NCBI RefSeq assembly: GCF_030209435.1
Contig: NZ_JARVRX010000003.1
Coordinates: 186,001 to 250,000 of the forward strand
DNA length: 64,000 nucleotides
Reading direction: 5' to 3'
Origin: Mycolicibacterium sp. lyk4-40-TYG-92
GTDB taxonomy: Bacteria; Actinomycetota; Actinomycetes; Mycobacteriales; Mycobacteriaceae
Part shown: positions 18,803 to 27,424 of the stretch, piece after piece
Numbering within the stretch: position 1 is the first letter of the stretch
How the letters are laid out: each line of letters begins with the position of its first letter
The notes under the pieces: generated by a model
Told to the model about the DNA's origin: nothing
Seen by the model: the letters and a program-made list of their open reading frames with translations, nothing else
The model's database searches: none
Position numbers and translations under genes: made by a program

Positions 18803-19351
18803 TCAACTGCCGGTGCCCACCGATTTCAGCCCATTGATGACGGCCGCCTCCAGGATTTCGAAGTCAGCCTTGCTGGTATCGCGACCTGTTGCCATTTCAA
18901 GCCGACGTAGCTCTGCGAGGGGGCCGAGGACAAGCGCGGCGACAACCTGCGCCGGGGCGCCGGCGGCCAGCCGCTGAGAATCGAGCCAGGTTCGCAGCCC
19001 CACACCGAAACCCGCAGCCGCTGAACCTAATTCACCACGCCGCCCGTTGCGCTCGATCAGGGCCGCGAGCCCGGGATGCGCGCGGCTCCAGCGCCGGTCC
19101 TCGGCCGCCGCGGCGGCGTATCCCCCGCGTTCGAGCGCATCGAGAAATGCCGCCGACCAGGCTCCGACGGCCTCGTCCGCAGCGGCGGTCACCAAGCGGT
19201 CCAGAGAGCCCACATGGTGATAGACGCTGCCGTTGCTGATGCCCGACTCGGCGATCAGGGCCCGGACGGTCAGAGCGTCGATGCCGTCGCGATCGATGAT
19301 CGCCAACGCGGCTACCAGCAGGCGTTCCGCCGGCGTCGATGGTGACTTCAC
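18803..19351 (-). CDS. TetR-family transcriptional repressor
   Basis: 182 residues, GTG start. The helix-turn-helix is in residues 8-50 (ERLLVAALAIIDRDGIDALTVRALIAESGISNGSVYHHVGSLDRL), and the ligand domain follows. The gene is divergent from a hotdog-fold gene, and the 96-nt gap carries two matching inverted repeats, so it most likely represses itself and the neighbouring gene. The ligand is probably an acyl-CoA or hydrophobic compound given the neighbour; this is inference. Confidence 0.8.
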   Translation of the reverse strand: MKSPSTPAERLLVAALAIIDRDGIDALTVRALIAESGISNGSVYHHVGSLDRLVTAAADEAVGAWSAAFLDALERGGYAAAAAEDRRWSRAHPGLAALIERNGRRGELGSAAAGFGVGLRTWLDSQRLAAGAPAQVVAALVLGPLAELRRLEMATGRDTSKADFEILEAAVINGLKSVGTGS

Positions 19352-19370
19352 GGGGACAGCCTAGACGCCA

Positions 19371-19412
19371 TTGGAGCATTGCTCTAATGTAGAGAGCTGG
19401 AGCGCTGCTCCA
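19371..19412. promoter_or_regulatory. Tandem TetR operators
   Basis: Two inverted repeats of the same design: TTGGAGCATTGCTCTAA at 19371-19387 (one mismatch between the 7-bp arms) and TGGAGCGCTGCTCCA at 19398-19412 (perfect). Centres are 26 nt apart. Shared consensus TGGAGCnnTGCTCYA. They lie between the divergent TetR and hotdog genes. Confidence 0.75.
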
Positions 19413-19447
19413 ATCGAGCAGGATGGACAAGGAGGGATCCCCCCCAA

Positions 19448-19888
19448 ATGGCAGCCAGCGAAGCAATGCAGACCATGCCGTGGATTCGGTGGCTTGATCT
19501 TGATACCGAGCTGTGTCCCGACGGCTCGGTGCGAACGACGTTGAGCCGCACCAAAGCCGAACACGTCAATCACAATGGCCACGTGAACGCGCCCGTCATC
19601 TACGGCGTCGCCGAGGTGGCCGGCGCGGGTGCGGCGGTGATGGCGGCGGGCAGTGCCGGCCGTGGCGCGTACACCGTGATCAAGAGCGCCGCCATCGAGT
19701 ACACCCGTCCGGCACTCGGCGGCATCACCGCCCAGAGCCGGGTCGCCTCAGAGAAGGTCGCAGATCTTCACAGCGCGCTCCGGCTCGGGACCGGCTGCGA
19801 CATCGACGTCGAAGTGGGTCTCACTGACGCCGCGGGCGCACCGACCGGCACCTGCCGGTTCGTCGTCAGCTTCCGTCCGTCGCGGTAA
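19448..19888 (+). CDS. Hotdog-fold thioesterase-like protein (PaaI/DUF4442 type)
   Basis: 146 residues with a single hotdog domain. HNGHVNAPVIYGVAEVAGAGA corresponds to the hotdog alpha helix and its preceding loop, where catalytic residues reside in PaaI-type thioesterases, and the strands SAAIEYTRPALGGITAQSRV and GTCRFVVSFRPSR complete the fold. An acyl-CoA thioester hydrolase activity is plausible. The ATG at 19448 follows GGAGGGATCCCCCCAA. It is divergent from TetR and probably under its control. Converges on an SDR gene across a bidirectional terminator. Confidence 0.75.
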   Translation: MAASEAMQTMPWIRWLDLDTELCPDGSVRTTLSRTKAEHVNHNGHVNAPVIYGVAEVAGAGAAVMAAGSAGRGAYTVIKSAAIEYTRPALGGITAQSRVASEKVADLHSALRLGTGCDIDVEVGLTDAAGAPTGTCRFVVSFRPSR

Positions 19889-19891
19889 CAC

Positions 19892-19952
19892 CGCGACGGA
19901 CACAAAACTGCCCCCTTCCCAAGGAAAGGGGGCAGTTTGATGTCTGTTCGCG
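19892..19952. terminator. Bidirectional terminator-type palindrome, copy C
   Basis: The inner stem AAACTGCCCCCTT pairs with AAGGGGGCAGTTT between 19905 and 19938. Flanks GACGGACAC and TGTCTGTTCGCG resemble the outer arms of copies at 17755 and 57088. It lies between convergent genes (hotdog and SDR). Confidence 0.75.
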
Positions 19953-19957
19953 AAGGA

Positions 19958-20734
19958 CTACTTCGGAGGCATCCGGATGCCGCCGTCGACGCGGACGACC
20001 TCGGCGTTCATGTACGAGTTGGTGATCAACTCGATGACCATGGAGGCCAGCTCTTCGGGCTTGCCCAGGCGGTGCGGGAACAACACCGACTCGCCGAGCT
20101 TGGCCTTGAACGCCTCGGAGGCTTCACCCTCGCCGTAGATCGGGGTGTCGATCAGGCCGGGGGCCACGGTGTTCACGCGGATGCCGACGGCCGACAGGTC
20201 GCGCGCGACCGGCAGGGTCAGGCCCACGACGCCGCCCTTGGACGACGAGTACGCGGCCTGGCCGATCTGGCCGTCGAACGCCGCGACGCTGGTCATGTTG
20301 ACGATGGCGCCACGCTCACCGGCCTCGGTGAAGTCGTTCTTGCTCATCTGGGTGGCGGCGATGCGGATGCAGTCGAAGGTGCCGACCAGGTTGATGTCGA
20401 GGACCTTCTTGTACAGGTCCAGGTTGTGCGCCGACTCGAACTCGCCGTCCTTGCCGATGGTGCGCTGGGCCCAGCCGACACCGGCCGAGTTCACCAGGGC
20501 ACGCAGCGGGCCGAGGTCAGCGGCGGTCTTGACCGCGTCGATGATCTGCTCGGTGTTGGTGACGTCGACGGTGACGAACACGCCGCCGATCTCCTTGGCG
20601 AGCGCCTCGCCCTTCTCGGCCTGGAGGTCGGCAATGACGACCCGGGCACCCTTGGCGGCCAACTGACGGGCAACAGCCGCACCGATTCCTGACGCGCCGC
20701 CGGTGACGACCGCGCTAGCTCCATTGATATCCAC
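19958..20734 (-). CDS. SDR family dehydrogenase, 3-hydroxyacyl-CoA dehydrogenase type II-like
   Basis: 258 residues, GTG start. Classical short-chain dehydrogenase: NAD-binding TGGASGIG at 11-18, the NSAG-type motif (LVNSAGVG), catalytic Ser in MTSVAAF and YSSSKGG with Tyr and Lys. An insertion around 95-105 (GKDGEFESAHNLDL) and the C-terminus HRLGKPEELASMVIELITNSYMNAEVVRVDGG resemble the HSD10/3-hydroxy-2-methylbutyryl-CoA dehydrogenase group, suggesting a role in beta-oxidation or branched-chain degradation. Substrate specificity is not proven. Confidence 0.8.
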   Translation of the reverse strand: MDINGASAVVTGGASGIGAAVARQLAAKGARVVIADLQAEKGEALAKEIGGVFVTVDVTNTEQIIDAVKTAADLGPLRALVNSAGVGWAQRTIGKDGEFESAHNLDLYKKVLDINLVGTFDCIRIAATQMSKNDFTEAGERGAIVNMTSVAAFDGQIGQAAYSSSKGGVVGLTLPVARDLSAVGIRVNTVAPGLIDTPIYGEGEASEAFKAKLGESVLFPHRLGKPEELASMVIELITNSYMNAEVVRVDGGIRMPPK

Positions 20735-20785
20735 GCCGACAGCGTATGCGAGGCCGTCCGCTCACCGGGACGGACCTGGCAATGC

Positions 20786-23761
20786 TCAGGCAGCGTGCTT
20801 GCCGGTGCCCGAATCCGGTGCGCGGTGCTTACCACCGGGCGACGACGGCGCCCGGTGCCGACCGGTGCCGTCGCTGTCACTGTCGGCTTTCGTCACCGAC
20901 GAATCCCCGTTTGCTGCACTGTCTTTCGGCTTCGGAGATTTGGTTCCCTTGGGTTTACCCGGCTTGCCCTTGGTGTTGCCCGCGTCGGCGGGCTTGGTGT
21001 CGTCCGACGCCGACCCGTCGTGCGCAGCACCCGAGGCCGCCGCCACACCGGCGTCGGCGTCATCCTTGGCGTGCTTGGGCTTCGTCGGCTCCTTGGCCAC
21101 CGGTTCGGTGGCCGGGGAGTCGGGCGTCGTCGACGTCGCCTGCTTGCCGGTGGCCGCGGCGGTGGGTGTCGCGGCGATGGCCGTGGGTGTCTTGGACTTG
21201 TTGGTGGCGGCAGTGGCGGTGGCCGCGGTGGGCGCGGTGGGCGCCGGAATCGCGGCGACCGACGACGGCAGTGCCCCCACACTCAAGAGATTCCCGCCCT
21301 TACTGATCAGCGAGATCGCGCCCGAGATGGCGTTCGGCACCGATACCGGGCCGGTGAACGCATTTTCGAACCCGGTGACCAGTGACGTCATCAGGCGGGG
21401 ACCGACCTTCGACCAGTCGATGTGCGGCAGGGCGCCGAACTGCACCGGGGTGGCCGCGGTGTTCAGGGTGCGCAGGTACTGGCCCGACGCGGCATCCCAG
21501 TACGCGTCCGAGTAGCCCAGGTTCACCAGACTGGTCAGGACCGGCGACAGCGCATTGCCCAATCGGTAGGCGACGTTCCCGACGGGCGTCAGGCCCACGA
21601 GGTTCAGGGCGTCACCGGCCAGGTACACCGGCTCGAGGAGCGGCAGATGGTTCGCCTGGGCCGTCAGGTAGATGTTGGTGCTGGCCGAGCCGCCGTTGGT
21701 CAGATTCGTGACCAGAGACTCGAGTTGCGTGACCAGTTGACCGGCGGCGGTGGCCTCGTCGACACCGCGCAGCACGTAGGTGGGCATCAATCCCGCGGCG
21801 AGGTTGTTCATCAGCGTCACCGGGTTCGCCCAGGCGGCGAAGTCCGACATCGGCTGGTACTCGACGGTTGCGTCGACCTTGACCGGCACCAGGTTCGCGC
21901 CGCCCAGTGCCAGACCGGTGTTGCCCACCGCGGTGCCGCCACTGCTGGTGATCGCCACGTCGGGGGTGACGGCATTGACGCCGAACAACTTCAGGATCGA
22001 CGAGAACCGCGCCAGCACACCGCCGTTCGCGCGTCCCGCGTTGTTGAGCAGAATCTCCGGCAGCAGCGTCAGGCTGCCGGCGATGGACGTCGCGCCCGTG
22101 TAGTCCAGGCCGCCCGGCTGCGATGACAGTTTCGCCAGCAGATCGCGGTAGGCCGCGCCGGCCGAGAACGCCCCGAGCCCGGTGCCCACCACGATGGGGA
22201 TCCGGACCGATCCGACATCGAGGGACGGGATCGCGTTCACGACGCCGAGGACGGCGCTGCTGAGCACACCGGTCAGGGCGCCGGAGACCGTGCCCGAAAG
22301 ACCGCCGGTGGCTCCGCTGACGACACTGCCGACGACGCTCGTGACCGTGCTCGACACGGTGCTGTTGACCAACGTGCTGATGCTCGTCCCACCGAGCAGG
22401 CCGGTGACGATGCCGCCGACGAGGGGATTCAGTGCGCCCACGACCGTGCTGGTGAGGTCGATGGTTGTGCCCAGGACGGGGACGGTGTAGCTCAGGCCCA
22501 GATCGCCCACCGCGGTACTGATCGCGGAGGTCAGGGCGGTGGTGAGGTTGGTGGTGCTGCCGACCGTGCCGTCGACGGTGCTGGTGAGAGCGGTGGTCAA
22601 CGCGGTGGTCAGACTGCTGGTGAGCGTGGCGGTCAGCGTGCTGGTGAGGGCGCCGGTGAGAATCGGCGTCAGGCTCGAGGCCAGCGCACCCGTGCCGAGT
22701 GCATTGGTCAGGTTCGTCGTCAGCACGTTCTTCAAGGTGTCCGTGCCGACCGTGAGGTACGGGGTGCTGTTGACCGACTTCGCGATGGCGGTCTCCGTGC
22801 CGGGTGTCCAGCCGAGGTCGACGCCGAGTAGTCGCGCGAGCGTGAACGCCGGACCGGCGGTGGTCACCGAGATCGCATGGCTGGCTTCGAGATTGGCGAG
22901 GTTGAGTCCCGCCAAGTTCAGCAGGGTGCCGACGCCGATGTTGCCGGACGCATCCTCGAGGCCGGCGGCCTTCAAGAGCGGGTTCAGCAGATCGCCGAGG
23001 TTGTCGGTGACGATGCCGCCCAGACCGGTGCCGAGCACGCCGCCCAGTCCGTTGGTCAGAGCGCCGCCGGAGAGGCCGCCCGTCAGACCGCTGGTCAGGC
23101 TCGTGGTCAGCTTGCCGATGAGGTCCTGTGCCACGAGGTTCGAGACCGTGGTGGCCAGCCCACCGATGTTCAGCAGGCCGGCGAGGCTCAGCTGGATGCC
23201 GACTCCGGGGACGGTGATGCCGATGCCGCCCAGCGCCGACTGAATGGGCGCGAGCAGCGCGCCGGCCAACCCCGTCTGCAGTGTGGTCAGGAAGCCGTTG
23301 GTGGTCAGACCCGACAGGCTGCTGTCCAGCGCGGCGCTCACGGCGGCGCTTATCGCTGCCGTCAGCTGCGACGTCGTCCCCGCCCCCACCTGTGAGGTCA
23401 GGCCGGTGATCAGGTTGGGGCTCAACATGTTCAGCAGGGACGGCACGTTGAGGTTGCCGGCGTTGGCGTTGAGCACGTCGGTCAGCAGGTTCGGCGGAAT
23501 CTGGGCGAGCAGCGTCTGCAGCGTGACGGTGGGCTGCCGCCCGAATTGGTTGACCAGCGCCGGCAGCACGGCGTCGACGGTGTTCTGGAACGCCTGATAG
23601 GGCGTGGTGGCCGCGGTCAGACTGACCTCGCGGATGCTCGCCGCCAGCAGCGCCGGCGGCGTGGGCGCCGTGACCACCGCGGCGGTGGCCGTCACGGCCG
23701 CTACCCCCGCCAATGCCAAACGTGAACCGCGAACGTCGAATTCGCGATGCCTGCCACCCAT
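20786..23761 (-). CDS. Very large secreted protein with low-complexity Gly/Thr/Leu region, divergent PE-PPE-type hydrolase domain and charged tail
   Basis: 991 residues from ATG 23759-23761, chosen because it precedes a signal-like sequence (LALAGVAAVTATAAVVTAP). Residues 40-520 are hydrophobic low complexity with repeated LTSxLTxALTS and TVSSTVTSVVGSVVSG patterns. A conserved domain spans about 520-790: GAFSAGAAYRDLLAKL (Ser533 in a lipase-like A-x-S-x-G elbow), RANGGVLARF, VEYQPMSDFAAW and PVLTSLVNLGYSD; these echo the PE-PPE (PF08237) hydrolase motifs NPNGG..RF, QYDGIADFP and LGYGD. The last ~170 residues are a Lys/Asp/Pro/Ser-rich disordered tail ending GTGKHAA. There is no PE or PPE domain. 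Paralogous to the protein at 27425. Likely an envelope or exported esterase-like protein; activity unproven. Confidence 0.7.
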   Translation of the reverse strand: MGGRHREFDVRGSRLALAGVAAVTATAAVVTAPTPPALLAASIREVSLTAATTPYQAFQNTVDAVLPALVNQFGRQPTVTLQTLLAQIPPNLLTDVLNANAGNLNVPSLLNMLSPNLITGLTSQVGAGTTSQLTAAISAAVSAALDSSLSGLTTNGFLTTLQTGLAGALLAPIQSALGGIGITVPGVGIQLSLAGLLNIGGLATTVSNLVAQDLIGKLTTSLTSGLTGGLSGGALTNGLGGVLGTGLGGIVTDNLGDLLNPLLKAAGLEDASGNIGVGTLLNLAGLNLANLEASHAISVTTAGPAFTLARLLGVDLGWTPGTETAIAKSVNSTPYLTVGTDTLKNVLTTNLTNALGTGALASSLTPILTGALTSTLTATLTSSLTTALTTALTSTVDGTVGSTTNLTTALTSAISTAVGDLGLSYTVPVLGTTIDLTSTVVGALNPLVGGIVTGLLGGTSISTLVNSTVSSTVTSVVGSVVSGATGGLSGTVSGALTGVLSSAVLGVVNAIPSLDVGSVRIPIVVGTGLGAFSAGAAYRDLLAKLSSQPGGLDYTGATSIAGSLTLLPEILLNNAGRANGGVLARFSSILKLFGVNAVTPDVAITSSGGTAVGNTGLALGGANLVPVKVDATVEYQPMSDFAAWANPVTLMNNLAAGLMPTYVLRGVDEATAAGQLVTQLESLVTNLTNGGSASTNIYLTAQANHLPLLEPVYLAGDALNLVGLTPVGNVAYRLGNALSPVLTSLVNLGYSDAYWDAASGQYLRTLNTAATPVQFGALPHIDWSKVGPRLMTSLVTGFENAFTGPVSVPNAISGAISLISKGGNLLSVGALPSSVAAIPAPTAPTAATATAATNKSKTPTAIAATPTAAATGKQATSTTPDSPATEPVAKEPTKPKHAKDDADAGVAAASGAAHDGSASDDTKPADAGNTKGKPGKPKGTKSPKPKDSAANGDSSVTKADSDSDGTGRHRAPSSPGGKHRAPDSGTGKHAA

Positions 23762-23908
23762 GCGACCCGCCCTATCCCGCAATATTGACTGCGACGACAG
23801 GACGCTAGCACCGGCAGAGCGGCGATTTCCGGCGAATTGACGGCTGTGTCATATGACGGGATGGGCCGTCGGTGAGCCAGCAAACGCGCCGGCGGGCCAG
23901 GGACGTGA

Positions 23909-24289
23909 CTACTGCGGGCAGACGAGCACGGTCTCGTGGAAATGCCAGCTGTCGATGTTCACGTATTCGCCCGGGGCACCCGGGGTGGATCCACTCGAGT
24001 TCAGTTCGGGGATGTAGTTCGCGTTGATCTTCGCGCCGAAACCGAAACCGGTGTTGTATTTGACGCCACCGGACTGCTCGATGGTCCAGTTCACCATGCC
24101 ATCGGCGTAGGTGTAGGTCCGGTTGACCTGAAGTTCTTTGCCGAGGCCCGCGCTCGTGTGCCGATTCTTCACATATGGGCTGCCGTCGAGCGGCACACAG
24201 GGTTCAGCCTGCGCCAGAGGCGTGGGCAACCAGGCCAGCCCGGCGACCAGTGCGCCCGCTGTCGCAATGGTGGCGACCGAATGTTTCAC
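23909..24289 (-). CDS. Small secreted protein of unknown function
   Basis: 126 residues from GTG 24287-24289, supported by GGGGAGGATTCAC directly upstream; the longer frame lacks such a site. Signal peptide of about 28 residues ends LAQA, giving a mature protein beginning EPCVPLDG. Two cysteines, near each end of the mature chain (EPCVP and VLVCPQ), can form a single disulfide closing the domain. The middle is rich in Gly, Asn, Tyr and Thr (NWTIEQSGGVKYNTGFGFGAK), suggesting a beta sandwich. I do not recognise a family. Confidence 0.7.
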   Translation of the reverse strand: MKHSVATIATAGALVAGLAWLPTPLAQAEPCVPLDGSPYVKNRHTSAGLGKELQVNRTYTYADGMVNWTIEQSGGVKYNTGFGFGAKINANYIPELNSSGSTPGAPGEYVNIDSWHFHETVLVCPQ

Positions 24290-24358
24290 GTGAATCCTCC
24301 CCGCAAACCCGACGGCCCCTACTCTAGCCGCGAATTCGCCCCGGCTCACAGGGTCCGT

Positions 24359-24793
24359 TCAGGCCAGGCGCTCGAGCACCGTCGCGGTCCACCGTCGTAA
24401 CGCATCCGCCTGGGTTCGGCTCATGGCGGCGAATACCACCGAGCGGACCAGTTCGGCGTGCCCGGGGGCGGCGGCCTCGAGCGCGTCCCGCCCGGCAGCG
24501 GTGAGGGTGACGACGGCAGCGCGCCGGTCATCCGCCGCCCCGGATCGCTCGATGAGGCCGCGGGCCCGCATGCGCGCCAGCTGGTGCGACACCCGGCTCT
24601 GCTCCCACCCCAGATGCGCACCGAGATCACTCATCCGGCACTCGGGCAGCTCACTGAGCGCGACCAGAACGTCGTAGTCGGCAAGTGACAACCCGTGATC
24701 GCGCTGCAGCTGTCGGTTGAGCTCCGTCTGCAGCCGGCCACTCATCGTCAGATAGGAGCGCCACAGGTCCTGCTGGTCGTCGGTGAGCCACAT
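24359..24793 (-). CDS. MarR-family transcriptional regulator
   Basis: 144 residues. Winged-helix DNA-binding region from about 35 to 100 (LSLADYDVLVALSE, CRMSDLGAHLGWEQSRVSHQLARMRARGLIERS) with flanking dimerisation helices. RGLIERSGAADDRRAAVVTLTAAGRDALE is the standard wing. The gene is divergent from the pirin gene across 76 nt, so pirin is the likely target. The ligand, perhaps a phenolic or an oxidant, is unknown. Confidence 0.8.
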   Translation of the reverse strand: MWLTDDQQDLWRSYLTMSGRLQTELNRQLQRDHGLSLADYDVLVALSELPECRMSDLGAHLGWEQSRVSHQLARMRARGLIERSGAADDRRAAVVTLTAAGRDALEAAAPGHAELVRSVVFAAMSRTQADALRRWTATVLERLA

Positions 24794-24794
24794 G

Positions 24795-24815
24795 AAATAT
24801 ATGACACATCATTTA
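24795..24815. promoter_or_regulatory. AT-rich imperfect palindrome, possible MarR operator
   Basis: AAATATATG and CATCATTT form an imperfect inverted repeat immediately upstream of the marR start, in a strikingly AT-rich patch for this genome. The 76-nt divergent gap should hold the regulator site; this is the only candidate, and it is weak. Confidence 0.3.
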
Positions 24816-24869
24816 TGTTGTGCCGTCCAGTAGCGACACCTAAGCTCGCCGACAACGACAGGGGACGAC

Positions 24870-25628
24870 ATGACCGAAACAGTCGACATCCGCCGCGCCG
24901 CCGACCGCGACGCCACCCGCATCTCGTGGCTCGACTCCAAGCACTCGTTCTCATTCGGCGGCCACTACGACCCGGCCAACACCCACCACGGCCTGCTGCT
25001 GGTGAACAACGACGACCGCGTCGCGCCGGGCTCGGGATTCGAGACCCACCCGCACCGCGACATGGAGATCGTCACCTGGGTGCTGCGCGGGTCGCTCGTG
25101 CACCAGGACTCGACCGGAAATTCGGGCGTCATCTACCCCGGGCTGGCGCAACGGATGTCCGCCGGACGCGGCATCCTGCACTCGGAGAAGAACGACTCCT
25201 GGCGCCTGACCGGGGCCGAATCACACAGCGAGCCGGTGCATTTCGTGCAGATGTGGGTCGTACCCGACGAGTCCGGCAAGACGCCCGGCTACCAGCAGCT
25301 GGAGATCGGCGACGAGTTGCTGCGCGGCAAGCTGGTCACCATCGCCTCGGGCATGCCCGGCCATGCCAACGACGCCGCCATCACCATCGGTCAGCGCAAC
25401 GCGGCGCTGCACGGCGCCCGGCTGGAGCCCGGCGACAGTGTCGAGCTGCCGTCGGCGAAGTACCTGCACCTGTTCGTGGCACGTGGCGAGGTCGCCCTCG
25501 AGGGCGCCGGGCCGCTGCAGGAGGGCGACGCCGTCCGACTGACAGCGTCGGGCGGGCAGCGCGTCACCGCCACCACCCCGGCCGAGATCCTGGTGTGGGA
25601 AATGCACGCCGATCTGTTCAGCCAGTAA
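24870..25628 (+). CDS. Pirin-family bicupin protein (Rv0181c-like)
   Basis: 252 residues with two cupin domains. The N-terminal cupin has the full metal site His60, His62, His104 and Glu106 (THPHRDMEIV and ILHSEKN), equivalent to human pirin His56, His58, His101 and Glu103. The C-terminal cupin (150-245) lacks a metal set. Pirins can act as quercetin 2,3-dioxygenases or redox co-regulators; which applies is unknown. In M. tuberculosis the homologue Rv0181c sits next to sigG. Here it is separated from sigG by about 8.5 kb of inserted genes and is divergent from marR. The start ATG follows ACAGGGGACGAC. Confidence 0.85.
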   Translation: MTETVDIRRAADRDATRISWLDSKHSFSFGGHYDPANTHHGLLLVNNDDRVAPGSGFETHPHRDMEIVTWVLRGSLVHQDSTGNSGVIYPGLAQRMSAGRGILHSEKNDSWRLTGAESHSEPVHFVQMWVVPDESGKTPGYQQLEIGDELLRGKLVTIASGMPGHANDAAITIGQRNAALHGARLEPGDSVELPSAKYLHLFVARGEVALEGAGPLQEGDAVRLTASGGQRVTATTPAEILVWEMHADLFSQ

Positions 25629-25641
25629 CCCCACGCCGGAG

Positions 25642-25673
25642 GGCCCCGCCCCGACCGTGGTCGGGGCGGGGCC
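25642..25673 (+). terminator. Strong GC hairpin after pirin
   Basis: Perfect 15-bp arms (25642-25656 and 25659-25673, GGCCCCGCCCCGACC and its complement) begin 14 nt after the pirin stop. The following bases AATTGCTCT give only a weak U-rich tail. Confidence 0.7.
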
Positions 25674-25735
25674 AATTGCTCTGTCCACCAAGGTGATTCA
25701 TCCGTCATCACCCCGTGATTCGGACGTGACCAAAG

Positions 25736-25763
25736 TTGACAGAGTGTTTGCTGTGGCTACGCT
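25736..25763 (+). promoter_or_regulatory. SigA-type promoter for the phosphodiester glycosidase-like gene
   Basis: TTGACA at 25736-25741 and TACGCT at 25758-25763 are separated by 16 nt and lie 35 nt before the ATG at 25799. The -35 box is a perfect consensus and the -10 fits TANNNT. Confidence 0.6.
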
Positions 25764-25798
25764 GAAGGTCGTTGTATCAGACCGGAGAAAGGGCCACA

Positions 25799-26905
25799 AT
25801 GTCGTTTCTCGGGCCGGATACCCGACGCGACACGTTCCGTCGCGCACGGAAGATCCTCAGGCGCACAACGCTTCTGGCCCTGTGCGCCGGCCTGGTCGGC
25901 ACCATCGGAATACCGGCAGCCCATGCTGCCGACGGCCGCTCGCTACTGGTCAACGCCATCACCAACTACCGTGGCAGCTTCCTGGTCTACAACTTCGGTG
26001 GCGACCACCCCGCGCCGCTGCTCAACGCCGCGGGCAACTGGTACGAGTCGGGCAACGGCGGGCACCTACTCGTCATCAAAGCAGCGTCCCAGCGCATGAA
26101 CCCGCGCCTGCTCGTCGACTCCCACCGCGGCATCCAGTCCCGCTGCGAACGCGATCCCCGCGCCCGCACCGCCGAGGGACTATTGCAGGCCTCCGAGGTC
26201 TTCACTCCACTGGAGGCGTGGCAGGCACTGGGCCGGCCCACCATCGCGGTGAACGCCAACTTCTTCGACATCCGTGGCCAGCAGGGCGGGTCGTGGACCT
26301 CGACGGGATGCAGTTCGCCGCTGGGCGCCTATGTCGACAACACCCGCGGCCAGGGCCGCGCCAACGCCGCCGTCACCGGCACCATCCCCTACGCCGGCAA
26401 GCAGGGGCTGTCCGGCGGTAACGAGGTGTGGACGGCGCTGAGCACCATGATCATCCCGTCCGACGGCGCGCCGTACATGATAACCCCAAGCAGCACAAGT
26501 GATTTCAATGCCGCAACGGGCCCGATCAACAACCTGGTGAACCAGGGCGCCCGGTTCGTCGCGGTCAGCGGCATCGGCCTGCTGGCACCCGGCGACACCG
26601 GCCAGTTGAACGACGGCGGCCCCAGCGCAGCCCGCACGGCGCTGGGCTATGTGCGCAGCCGCGACGAGATGTACATCTTCCAGGGCGGCAGCCACACACC
26701 CGACCAAATCCAGGACCTGTTCCGGGGACTCGGCAGCGACACCGCCATCCTCCTCGACGGCGGCGGTTCCTCCGCCATCGTGCTGCGCCGCGACACCGGC
26801 GGCCGCTGGGCCGGATCCGGTACACCACGCGGGTCCTGCGACACCCCGGCAGTGCTGTGCGACTCAAGAGAGCGCGCGCTACCCGGCTGGCTCGGCTTCG
26901 CTTGA
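25799..26905 (+). CDS. Exported phosphodiester glycosidase (NAGPA)-family protein
   Basis: 368 residues from ATG 25799, preceded by GGAGAAAGGG. The N-terminus is basic with a hydrophobic stretch and an AHA cleavage site (ILRRTTLLALCAGLVGTIG, then PAAHA), so it is exported; Cys in LLALC might instead be a lipobox. The body matches the phosphodiester glycosidase (NAGPA, DUF2233) domain: AVNANFFDIRG, FVAVSGIGLLAPGD, ARTALGYVRSRDEMYIFQGG and the hallmark LDGGGSSAIVL. Such enzymes remove N-acetylglucosamine or similar groups from phosphodiesters, here perhaps in wall polymers or glycolipids. Position beside pirin and the Mce-associated genes, opposite orientation and length suggest it may correspond to lprO (Rv0179c); I am not certain. 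Confidence 0.75.
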   Translation: MSFLGPDTRRDTFRRARKILRRTTLLALCAGLVGTIGIPAAHAADGRSLLVNAITNYRGSFLVYNFGGDHPAPLLNAAGNWYESGNGGHLLVIKAASQRMNPRLLVDSHRGIQSRCERDPRARTAEGLLQASEVFTPLEAWQALGRPTIAVNANFFDIRGQQGGSWTSTGCSSPLGAYVDNTRGQGRANAAVTGTIPYAGKQGLSGGNEVWTALSTMIIPSDGAPYMITPSSTSDFNAATGPINNLVNQGARFVAVSGIGLLAPGDTGQLNDGGPSAARTALGYVRSRDEMYIFQGGSHTPDQIQDLFRGLGSDTAILLDGGGSSAIVLRRDTGGRWAGSGTPRGSCDTPAVLCDSRERALPGWLGFA

Positions 26906-27324
26906 TGCGCACGGCGCCGAGCCGCCCATCCACCGGTGCCGTTGTCGGCACCGGAATCGCCCTTGGCGCCAACGTCTTTCGACTCCTTCTCGATCTTGGC
27001 GCGGCCGGCCCGGGACGCTCCGTGTCCGCCCGCGGCCTGGCGCGGTTCGCCCTCCTCACCATCCGGCGCCGGCACCGACCCACCGTGACCGGTCTCGAGA
27101 TCGAACGTCTCCCCGCGTGCCTGCGAATCGGCCTGAAGATCGGCCTTCGTATCGGTGTCGGGCTCTTCTGCCTCGGGCTCGGCATCGGGGTGTGTCTCGG
27201 TCTGTGCCTGTGGCTCCTGGGCCGGCTGCTCGTCGCCGTTGTCGTTGGCGCCAGTCGACTGACTCGCCTCGTGCTTCGCACGCGGGCCCGGCACACCGGC
27301 CACGTCGACCGGGCACCTACGCAC
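26906..27324 (-). pseudogene. Probable decayed fragment of a charged-tail secreted protein
   Basis: This 519-nt gap (26906-27424) has no intact gene. On the minus strand, from about 27324 down, one frame stays open with GC-rich third positions and encodes a charged, disordered sequence (QAQTETHPDAEPEAEEPDTD, then KIEKESKDVGAKGDSGADNG) much like the tails of the large proteins at 20786 and 27425. It has no signal peptide or globular domain and no stop until deep inside the antisense of the glycosidase gene. This fits a leftover C-terminal tail of a third paralogue. A chance open frame in GC-rich DNA is the alternative. Confidence 0.4.
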
Positions 27325-27381
27325 ACCCGCACTCGAGCTTTCGCGGCCTCAGTTCGCACTCAACGCGTCGGACAGACAAGA

Positions 27382-27409
27382 ACGCCCGACGCGAAATCGC
27401 GTCGGGCGT
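27382..27409 (-). terminator. Hairpin terminator of the large secreted protein gene
   Basis: ACGCCCGACGCGA (27382-27394) pairs perfectly with 27397-27409. It begins 15 nt past the stop of the minus-strand gene at 27425 and is followed on that strand by TTCTTGTCTGTCC. Confidence 0.65.
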
Positions 27410-27424
27410 CCCTGTTGCCGTATG

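Noticed and set aside
20786..23761. Reading the large secreted proteins as true PE-PGRS or PPE proteins
   Set aside because: No PE or PPE N-terminal domain, no YxxxD/E secretion signal recognised and no GGAGG-type repeats; only the downstream hydrolase-like domain is related.
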